Below are positions 41,608 to 48,298 of a stretch of 64,000 nt of DNA, piece by piece. Each line of letters opens with the position of its first letter. The stretch's first letter is position 1. Below the pieces are notes generated by a model that saw only the letters and a program-made list of their open reading frames with translations, had not been told where the DNA came from and searched no databases. The position numbers and the translations under genes are program-made. Origin of the DNA: Nocardia donostiensis (GTDB taxonomy: Bacteria > Actinomycetota > Actinomycetes > Mycobacteriales > Mycobacteriaceae); assembly GCF_002081715.1 (NCBI RefSeq), contig NZ_MUKP01000030.1, positions 1 through 64,000 on the forward strand, in the 5' to 3' direction.

Positions 41608-42374
41608 TCGGCGACGACGCCGATGAACCCTGGGGCTACACACGCGAGGCAGCAGGATTGTTCGTGCCGGTTCCGTCCCCACCGGACGACAAGGGATCAC
41701 GGCGAGTCGAACTCCTCGGATGCGCACCCCAGGGATCCCTGCGACACGCTATCGAACACCTGGGCACGCGCCACGCAACCGTCGGCAACGCCTATCTCGA
41801 CTTCCTGGACACAGCAGGACAGTGCATCGGCAGCTACTTCGTCAACGGGATCACCATCGAACAGGCCGGACCGAGCCCGACCGAACCGGAACTGTTCGAC
41901 GTCACGGTGAGCCTGACATGCGACGAGCTCCGACCCGAAGCCGAGTGGCCCTGGGAACTCTTCCGCTCCGGCCGCCCCGTCCCGAACGGCATGTGGCGGC
42001 CGCTCGGCCCGGCAGCTCGCCGGGCATGGTTATCGGTGGCACTGCACCGTCGTTCATACTTATCTCGACCGGACGACCCGCCGGGCACACGCTACGAACT
42101 CGACGGCCGGTACATCGTCGACGAGGACAGCTTCTACTGCGCTATCGGGGAAGCGGTGAACGGTCCCGGTGGATACTTCGGCTGGAACCTCGACGCACTC
42201 GACGACTGCATGCGCGGCGGATTCGGCGCAACACCACCATTCACCATCGTCTGGACCGAATACAGCACGGCCAGGCCATATCTCGAGGTATCGGCGCTTC
42301 CGGGAGCGACCACATACTTTGAGGCCATCAGGGAGATCTGCGCCCAGCGACAAGTCGACCTCGTGTTCCGCTGA
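41574..42374 (+). CDS. Barstar-family domain protein
   Basis: A 266-residue protein whose C-terminal 90 residues match barstar, the intracellular barnase inhibitor: TRYELDGRYIVDEDSFYCAI, then GPGGYFGWNLDALDDCMRGG, the conserved GxYFGxNLDALxDCL pattern of the RNase-binding helix. Residues 1-170 form a domain I cannot name (PQGSLRHAIEHLG, DVTVSLTCDELRPEAEWPW) that recurs ahead of barstar in actinomycetes. GTG start with GGGAG 8 bases upstream. No barnase-like RNase is adjacent, so it may be an orphan immunity protein or a polymorphic-toxin antitoxin. Confidence 0.82.
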   Translation: MHAVPGAKYRLIGDDADEPWGYTREAAGLFVPVPSPPDDKGSRRVELLGCAPQGSLRHAIEHLGTRHATVGNAYLDFLDTAGQCIGSYFVNGITIEQAGPSPTEPELFDVTVSLTCDELRPEAEWPWELFRSGRPVPNGMWRPLGPAARRAWLSVALHRRSYLSRPDDPPGTRYELDGRYIVDEDSFYCAIGEAVNGPGGYFGWNLDALDDCMRGGFGATPPFTIVWTEYSTARPYLEVSALPGATTYFEAIREICAQRQVDLVFR

Positions 42375-42471
42375 GGCTCTGCTGGTCTCTCGGCTCGAGT
42401 GGTCCTACCGGCCGTGGCCGGCCCCTGGGCCTGCCCTGGACCGACACTACGGGGCCAGGGCAAACCCACCC

Positions 42472-42681
42472 CTATGCGTTGCCCTCGAAGCCATCACGCC
42501 GCAATGCATGAGTGAAGGCATCCCACTCATCCGGAGCGAAAGCCAGGGCCGGACCAGTGGGATTCTTGGAGTCGCGGACACCGACCATGCCACCGCGCAG
42601 GTGCGCAACCTCGACGCAATCCTGGGAGGCGCCGCTACGGGTGCTTTTGAACCACTGCGCCTCTGACATGTCCATGCTCAT
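42472..42681 (-). CDS. DUF397 domain protein
   Basis: A 69-residue DUF397 protein: WFKSTRSGASQDCVEVAHL, VGVRDSKNPTGPALAFAPDEW and a short helix, the whole family pattern. Its ATG overlaps the stop of the XRE gene by ATGA. DUF397 proteins nearly always pair with such XRE regulators in actinomycetes, and characterised pairs behave like toxin-antitoxin-like or developmental switches (the Streptomyces BldB/WhiJ type). Role here is inferred from that pairing. Confidence 0.9.
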   Translation of the reverse strand: MSMDMSEAQWFKSTRSGASQDCVEVAHLRGGMVGVRDSKNPTGPALAFAPDEWDAFTHALRRDGFEGNA

Positions 42682-43562
42682 ACGTACTCCTTCGCGAGCT
42701 TCCGGAGCAGGCTCCGGCTTTCCTGATCACCCAGAGCCGCACTCTGGATTGCATAGTGAGCGTTGCCGTACCGTTCGACAGTGCTCGGCTTGTCCACGTA
42801 CAACGCCCCAGTGAATCCTTCCATGTACACCACTGGTGGCTCAGCGGCCTGCCCTTTGCCGCCGCTGTCGAACCTCAGAATCGTAAACGAGCCGATGAGG
42901 TCGCCTGTTGGATATCCGGCGGAGAAGGGGAGTACTCGTATATTCACATTCGGCCGGGTACTGGCATCAGCCAACGCTTTGATCTGGGCCTTCATGATGG
43001 CCGATGAACCAATGACTCGCCGCAGCACAGCCTCTTGCAGTACCGCGTCGTAGCGGACCGGACGAATCGAACGCTTCAGCAGCGCTTGTCGCTTGACACG
43101 CAGCTGAACGCGGCGCTCTATCTCGGCATCCGTACCATTCGGATACCCAGTGCGGATCAGCGTTCGCGCATAGTCGGCGGTTTGAAGCAGCCCCGGCACC
43201 AGTTCGGATTGATACGCCGTCAAACTGGTGGCGACTGTTTCGAGTCCCACGTACACATCGAAGTTCTCCGGAATTAGATCCCCATAGGAATGCCACCACT
43301 CCTCCGTGTTCGCCTGCCGGGCAAGCCCGATCAGCGCCTCCACCAATTCCGGTTCCGCATCGTAGATCCGGCACAGCTCCCGCACATCCACGTCCCGGAC
43401 CTTGTCCATATTCCCTTTCTCCACCCGCTGCAACATGCTCGGGCTCCACTGGATCATCTCCGCTGCCGTGGCGATCGTGTAGCCCGCCGCGGTGCGCAGT
43501 TCGCGTAGGTGGCGCCCCAACTGCCTACGCGGAACGGTCGAACCAGCTGGTGTTCCCGTCAT
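42678..43562 (-). CDS. XRE family regulator with DUF5753 domain
   Basis: A 294-residue WhiJ-like regulator. HTH at about residues 18-60: LRELRTAAGYTIATAAEMI with SPSMLQRVEKGN. DUF5753 follows (VYVGLETVATSLTAYQSELV, VPGLLQTADYARTLI, RPNVNIRVLPFSAGYPTGD). ATG 43562 opens the family sequence; the frame extends to 43607 without a site. The DUF397 gene overlaps its 3' end, so the two proteins are made together. The unknown gene pair starting 43784 is divergent and a plausible target. Confidence 0.9.
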   Translation of the reverse strand: MTGTPAGSTVPRRQLGRHLRELRTAAGYTIATAAEMIQWSPSMLQRVEKGNMDKVRDVDVRELCRIYDAEPELVEALIGLARQANTEEWWHSYGDLIPENFDVYVGLETVATSLTAYQSELVPGLLQTADYARTLIRTGYPNGTDAEIERRVQLRVKRQALLKRSIRPVRYDAVLQEAVLRRVIGSSAIMKAQIKALADASTRPNVNIRVLPFSAGYPTGDLIGSFTILRFDSGGKGQAAEPPVVYMEGFTGALYVDKPSTVERYGNAHYAIQSAALGDQESRSLLRKLAKEYV

Positions 43563-43783
43563 CGAACCCGCCCTCCCTGTCTCACAGTGAATTTCGACGG
43601 CTTTCACAGTAGGTAATACCCAGCGGCTATGAGCCGGTTTCGATGAATATTCAGCATGGTTATTGGCGCACGCGAGACGCCGTGGTCAGCTTGCTCTACG
43701 CACGCCGGGCAACTTCGCGTACCGCTCGGAGCGCATCGGCTCACACAAGTGAGCAACTGCCCTGACCCCAACCCGAAGGCTTT

Positions 43784-44293
43784 GTGATGCAGCATGTTCC
43801 GTTCGGCGACACCCCGTACACCCGCTGCGTGTTCTACCGCCGCGTCTGCGATCTCCCCGCCTGTATCGACCCACCCGAACTCGGCCGGATCATCATCCGC
43901 GCCGAACATACCTGGGCACTCGTCATGCCCTCGGCACTCGGTTTCGCCGTACGCACCGACCTGCAACACTGCCGCGACCACGGCGCAGGCACGGGCACCG
44001 GCCCCATCATCGCCCATCCCCGCTCCGGGCGCTGGACCTTCCTCATCCGCCCCGACATCCCCGACGACACCGCTCTGTTCGCCGAAATGTTCCGCCTCGA
44101 CGTCTCCATCGCCCGCGCCGGAACCACCATCGCCCTCCCCTCCCCCACCGACCGCGGCGACCACTTCCGCCAATGGATCCAACTGCCGCGCTGCCCGTTC
44201 CGCCCCTCCGGTCTCGCCGTCATCGGCTCCATCCGTGCCTGCGCCACCCGCACCGGCTGGCTGCGCACCCCCACCATCGGACACCGCCCATGA
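43784..44293 (+). CDS. Unknown protein, divergent from the XRE/DUF397 pair
   Basis: A 169-residue protein (GTG 43784, or the ATG next to it) with no signal peptide or membrane span: TRCVFYRRVCDLPACIDPPE, HTWALVMPSALGFAVRTDL, RSGRWTFLIRPDIPDDTALF. Very strong third-position GC confirms the frame; the overlapping Pro/Ser-rich frame at 43794 is a shadow. Its stop overlaps the next start (ATGA). Similar proteins occur beside XRE/DUF397 genes in Nocardia as far as I recall; no function assigned. Confidence 0.65.
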   Translation: MMQHVPFGDTPYTRCVFYRRVCDLPACIDPPELGRIIIRAEHTWALVMPSALGFAVRTDLQHCRDHGAGTGTGPIIAHPRSGRWTFLIRPDIPDDTALFAEMFRLDVSIARAGTTIALPSPTDRGDHFRQWIQLPRCPFRPSGLAVIGSIRACATRTGWLRTPTIGHRP

Positions 44294-44505
44294 CCGACGG
44301 CTCACCACGACCCGACGAACCCGACGTCCACCTCAGCATCCATCTTCACGGCCTCCGTTTCGACTACGCTGCCTGCCGCACCGCCGCCACGCTCTTCCTC
44401 CAGGAGTGGCAGGTCCACCATCATCAGGACGCCGCATCGATCATCCCGGGCCGCCCCGCCGGACTCCCTCGCCTTCCCAACGAACGGCTCTATCTGGATC
44501 TATGA
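44290..44505 (+). CDS. Small unknown protein coupled to the preceding gene
   Basis: A 71-residue protein starting with the ATG of an ATGA overlap: MTDGSPRPDEPDVHLSIHLH, then GLRFDYAACRTAATLFLQEW. No family recognised. The overlap makes translational coupling with the 169-residue protein likely, so the two probably act together. Confidence 0.55.
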   Translation: MTDGSPRPDEPDVHLSIHLHGLRFDYAACRTAATLFLQEWQVHHHQDAASIIPGRPAGLPRLPNERLYLDL

Positions 44506-45178
44506 CATGACGCAGCGCATCCCAGCAGTAAGGGACCATCCGCTCGGGGAGCGAGTCGAAGGAGAACCAAGACGGTCATCACACTTGTCCGGCTCCATAT
44601 TCGACGGCTCGCACTGCCACACCTCGACCGAGCAGGATTTGCCCCAACACCCTGTCGATACCGAGCACGGCATACCGCCGCCGACGATTCCCATCGAGCG
44701 CGTATCCATCGAACTGCTGCATCGTGCAGCGGCAGCGATGCGTAAGGCATGGCCAGAACTGGAGGGCGCCCCCTGTCGGCCCGAACCCCCTCGATAGCCG
44801 CGTGAGTGTTGGAACAACGGCCTCCAAAGGGTATGCGGTATTTCGTGCGTGAGCTGGGGCCGGACGGACGTTGCAGGAGCGGCCAACGGTCAGGTGTGAG
44901 GACGGGTTTGAGATCGAGAATCAGTGTGCCGTCGACCACCTCGCCTGCGGGCAGATCCACAAGGGCGCGGCTGCGGGTGCACCCGGAGACGATCACGGGC
45001 GAGCAACCCACCGAAGACGATATGCGCGGTCGGCGGCATATCAATGTGTCCGCACTCGGCGCGCTCTGCGCAGCTGCTGGAGGATTGTGCGTAAGGTTCC
45101 GAGTGCCGCGAACATGCGTTCGGAGCGGAATTGCTATCGCTCATGTTGCAGCCGCACAACTGTGAAGGAGTGTCGCCC
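44506..45178. other. Gap with weak or decayed coding signals
   Basis: A 96-codon plus-strand frame begins at ATG 44507, one base after the previous stop, but its codon use is poor and I do not call it. On the minus strand, 44880-44995 reads GEVVDGTLILDLKPVL, like the C-terminal end of a TrmO/TsaA tRNA methyltransferase (DGTPVLDLKP), without the rest of that gene. Nothing else is supported. Confidence 0.3.
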
Positions 45179-45967
45179 GTGAAGATCGACTTGACCGGCA
45201 AGACCGCACTCGTCACCGGCTCGACACAGGGTATCGGGCTGGCGATTGCCGGAGGCTTGGCGCGCAGCGGCGCTCAGGTTGCGGTCAACGGTCGCACTCC
45301 CGGCCGAGTCGAGAGCGCAGTCGCCGAGCTGCGCGGGGCGGGAGGCGATGTTACCGGTCTCGCTGCTGACGTCGCGACGACCGAGGGTGTCGAGCAGTTA
45401 CTGAACGAGCTCCCCGCCGTGGACATCCTGGTGAACAACCTGGGGATTTTCGGAGCAGTACCGGCACGCGAGATCACCGATGAGCAGTGGCGCACCTTCT
45501 TCGAGGTCAACGTGTTGTCGGCAGCACGGCTGATCCGGGCCTATCTACCCGGCATGATCGACCAGAGCTGGGGGCGCGTGATCCAGATCGCCAGCGACTC
45601 AGCGGTGGTCACCCCCGAGGAAATGATTCACTACGGGGTATCCAAAACCGCGCTGCTGGCGCTGTCACGCGGATTCGCCAAAGACGCCGCAGGCACGGGT
45701 GTCACGGTCAACTCGGTCATAGCCGGTCCGACTCACACCGGTGGGGTGGAGGAGTTCGTCTATCAGCTCGTGGACCAGTCGCTGCCCTGGGACCAGGCCC
45801 AGCGTGAGTTCATGCGCAAGCATCGGCCGCAGTCGTTGATTCAACGGCTGATCGAACCGGAGGAGATCGCCAATATGGTGGTCTACCTCAGCTCGCCCTT
45901 GGCCTCGGCGACCACCGGCGGAGCACTTCGAGCCGACGGCGGGTACGTCGATTCGATCCTGCCTTGA
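45179..45967 (+). CDS. SDR family oxidoreductase
   Basis: A 262-residue short-chain dehydrogenase: cofactor motif TGSTQGIG (about 13-20), NGRTPGR after the second strand suggesting NADP(H), NNLG in place of NNAG, Ser in QIASDSAV, and catalytic Tyr/Lys in HYGVSKTALLALSRG. The C-terminal GGALRADGGYVDS is intact. GTG 45179 has AAGGAG 9 bases upstream; the frame reaches back to 45131. Monocistronic; substrate unknown. Confidence 0.85.
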   Translation: MKIDLTGKTALVTGSTQGIGLAIAGGLARSGAQVAVNGRTPGRVESAVAELRGAGGDVTGLAADVATTEGVEQLLNELPAVDILVNNLGIFGAVPAREITDEQWRTFFEVNVLSAARLIRAYLPGMIDQSWGRVIQIASDSAVVTPEEMIHYGVSKTALLALSRGFAKDAAGTGVTVNSVIAGPTHTGGVEEFVYQLVDQSLPWDQAQREFMRKHRPQSLIQRLIEPEEIANMVVYLSSPLASATTGGALRADGGYVDSILP

Positions 45968-46260
45968 CTTCCTCCCGCCGTGCACGGGGGATTCCTAGGT
46001 AGCCGCACGCGGGGACGTTGCGATCTGAATGATCTCGATGCCGACGCCGGCGCATTCCTGGCCGGCAACTCATCGCCCTCGAACACGACAAGGCTCTGTT
46101 CTGCCGCCGGTTGTGCCTGCCCACCGCTGTCGGCATCGCATCGTACTTCGGGCCCCTCTCGAGACCGGGTCTCGCCGCCGGTCACAGTTGTGGGTGGGTG
46201 TATCCCGGCCAGGAACGAGATCATCCGGACAACGGTGCCACAATCGCACGAGAGCACCCA
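45965..46260 (-). mobile_element. IS200/IS605-type right-end remnant with TnpB tail
   Basis: The minus strand ends GGAGGAAGTCAA at 45965 after a GGAATCCC-CCGTGCACGG-CGGGAGG hairpin, the layout of an IS200/IS605-group right end. Upstream on that strand the frame reads AAEQSLVVFEGDELPARNAP and RSFRSQRPRVRLPR, which looks like the low-conservation tail of an actinobacterial TnpB. The TnpB catalytic core is absent. It abuts the SDR stop. Confidence 0.4.
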
Positions 46261-46824
46261 TCGAACCGACAGTCACGCGAAGGTTTTCGTTCCTATAGGT
46301 GTCCTGATGTACGGCGTGAGCGGCTTCGTCAGAAAGAGCTGGCCTCAGGGGCGCGTCAAGGGTTCGACCGCTGAGTACGACATCGAAATCGGCGGTGATG
46401 TGGTGGTCGGTTCCGACGAGGTCCTCACGCCGAACTCATGTTCCCCGGTTCAACGCACCGGTGAGATGCCATATGAAAGCGATAGTGGCAAACCGTATTC
46501 GGATGGCAGTGAGCAACTGGCCAGTCGGTGATTCGAGGAGGTGCCCGAGATTCGGGAAGGCTCTTCGGGGCCCGTCAGCGAATAATTTCACACCCTAGGC
46601 CCGGCGGGGTGATGGTGGGAGCGCCGGGCTCTTGGTCTGCACGTGTGCCGGGCTTCGTCGAGCCGAACCCTTCCGTCGAACGCAAGGGTGGCGCCTGTTC
46701 GTGGCCTTCTGGACGGAGACAGTACATGGAGCCACGAATTTACCTTCCCAGCATCGTTTTTCGCGGCTTATGAGTAGTATTCGAGCGGTGGTCGGGCGAC
46801 TGCATCGGCGAGTAAGGGGTGTTG
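46261..46824. other. Gap without a confident gene
   Basis: A frame from ATG 46307 to 46531 (MYGVSGFVRKSWPQG, EYDIEIGGDVVVGSDEV) has fair third-position GC for its first 45 codons and then deteriorates; it may be a gene fragment. The rest up to the ABC transporter start shows nothing recognised. Confidence 0.25.
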
Positions 46825-47430
46825 ATGGAAGTGGAGGACGTCCACCACTCATATGGCAGGCGGGCGGTGCTGCGTGGCATCGATATCGCACTGCCTCCCC
46901 GGATGCTGGGGGGCATCGTCGGTGAGAACGGGACGGGCAAGTCGACGCTGTTGAAGGTTCTTTCCGGAGAGCTACGCCCCGACCGGGGGATGGTCCGCCA
47001 CCGTGGGCGGTTCGGTTACTGCCCGCAGCAGGTGATCTTGAACGAGGCGTTCACGGTACGTCAACACCTGAATTTCTTCGCCGCGGCCTACGCAGTCCCG
47101 GACCTGCGGCGGGCCGAGGAGACCATGGAGATTCTACGTTTCTCCGAGTACGCCGATGAACGGGTCGCGACGCTGAGCGGCGGCACCCGGCAGAAGCTCA
47201 ACCTGACGCTGGCGGTGATGCACGACCCGCAGGTTCTGCTACTCGACGAGCCGTATCAGGGTTTCGACTGGGAGACGTATCTGCGTTTCTGGGATCTGGT
47301 CGCGCAGTTCCGTGACGCCGGAGGCTCGGTTCTGGTCGTGTCGCATCTGGCCTACGACACCGACCGGCTGGATCACGTGTGGCGGCTACGCGACGGTGTC
47401 CTCCAGGACGGAGCGGAACAGACCGGATGA
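46825..47430 (+). CDS. ABC transporter ATP-binding protein
   Basis: A 201-residue nucleotide-binding domain: Walker A GENGTGKST (about 36-44), Q-loop YCPQQ, signature LSGGTRQKL, Walker B VLLLDEP and switch His in VVSHLAYD. Short and without extra domains, as in ABC-2 type exporters. The start may be ATG 46825 (AAGGGG upstream) or GTG 46819. It overlaps the permease start by ATGA. The pair converges on the terpene gene and may export its product, which is inference. Confidence 0.9.
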   Translation: MEVEDVHHSYGRRAVLRGIDIALPPRMLGGIVGENGTGKSTLLKVLSGELRPDRGMVRHRGRFGYCPQQVILNEAFTVRQHLNFFAAAYAVPDLRRAEETMEILRFSEYADERVATLSGGTRQKLNLTLAVMHDPQVLLLDEPYQGFDWETYLRFWDLVAQFRDAGGSVLVVSHLAYDTDRLDHVWRLRDGVLQDGAEQTG

Positions 47431-48230
47431 ACGAGAACCTACGGCTGTTCATGACAGCCACGCGCTACGCTCTGATCGAGCATGCCCGCAACCGCTTCGC
47501 CATGCTGCTGGTCGCTGCCTTCATCCCCTTGTTCGTCACTCTGGCGGGTCTGATCATCACCGACACACCGGTACCGTTCCGGCTTCGAGACACCGGTGTG
47601 GTCCTGGACGCCAAAGGCAACGAGCTCGCCCAGATCTCCGGCGCCCTGACCGCGGTCTGTCTGATCGTCGGGTTCATGATGTTCGCGGCGACGTTCAGCA
47701 GCGGGGCATTCGACCGGCGTTTGTGCATGGCCGGGTATCCTCGGGTCGCTTTGGGGCTGGCGAAAATCGCTTGCCTGGTGGTGGCCGCGATAGCGGTCAG
47801 CGCCTACGCCACCCTGGCCATCTGTTTGTCGTGGTCGCCGCAGCAGCCGATCCTGCTCGCCGCGGCGCTTTTCTGCGCTGCGATGACCTACGGGGCGCTG
47901 GGTGTCGCTCTGGGCGCGCTGCTGCGCCGAGAGGTGGAGGGCATGTTCGCGATCGCGATGATCAGCTGCTTCGACATGGTCGTACAGAACCCCATCGCCA
48001 GCATCGGGGCCGACAGCGATGTCGTGCGCTTGCTGCCCTCCTACGGTGCCATGCAGGCTGCGACCGCGACCGGTTTCTCCGACACCACACCATTGCCGGG
48101 TTTGGCCGTGCAACTGGCTTGGTTCACCGCGAGCGCCCTGGTCGGGCTGGTCGCTTTCCACCTGCGCACCCGTTCGGCTCTGGGAGCCACGATGCCGAGC
48201 GGCGTTCCCGGACAGCCGGCGAAGCAGTGA
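47427..48230 (+). CDS. ABC-2 type permease subunit
   Basis: A 267-residue membrane protein with six predicted spans: LLVAAFIPLFVTLAGLII, ISGALTAVCLIVGFMMFAAT, IACLVVAAIAVSAYATLAI, LAAALFCAAMTYGALGVALGA, an internal re-entrant stretch and a last span LAWFTASALVGLVAFHL. Between spans, VGFMMFAATFSSGAFDRRL matches the ABC-2 layout. ATG 47427 lies inside the stop of the ATPase gene. One ATPase and one permease should assemble as a homodimeric pair. Confidence 0.85.
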   Translation: MNENLRLFMTATRYALIEHARNRFAMLLVAAFIPLFVTLAGLIITDTPVPFRLRDTGVVLDAKGNELAQISGALTAVCLIVGFMMFAATFSSGAFDRRLCMAGYPRVALGLAKIACLVVAAIAVSAYATLAICLSWSPQQPILLAAALFCAAMTYGALGVALGALLRREVEGMFAIAMISCFDMVVQNPIASIGADSDVVRLLPSYGAMQAATATGFSDTTPLPGLAVQLAWFTASALVGLVAFHLRTRSALGATMPSGVPGQPAKQ

Positions 48231-48239
48231 CCGGTATCC

Positions 48240-48296
48240 CGCACGACCACTCCCGGTGAATCGTGCGAGGACAACCCGCTTCGCCGGCGACGCGGG
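48240..48296. terminator. Two hairpins between convergent genes
   Basis: CGCACGA (48240) pairs with TCGTGCG (48261) across 14 bases, and CCCGC at 48275 with GCGGG ending 48296 bracket TCGCCGGCGA, a 22-base near-perfect palindrome. Both lie in the 68 bases between the permease and the terpene gene, fitting a bidirectional terminator. Confidence 0.5.
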
Positions 48297-48298
48297 AC

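Noticed and set aside
44507-44797. A 96-codon plus-strand frame following the small coupled gene
   Set aside because: Codon use is poor and no motif or ribosome site supports it.
46301-46340. TACGGCGTGAGCGGC resembling TACGGCGTGAGTGGC of the dispersed repeat
   Set aside because: Only about 15 bases match and the flanks differ; too short to call a third copy.
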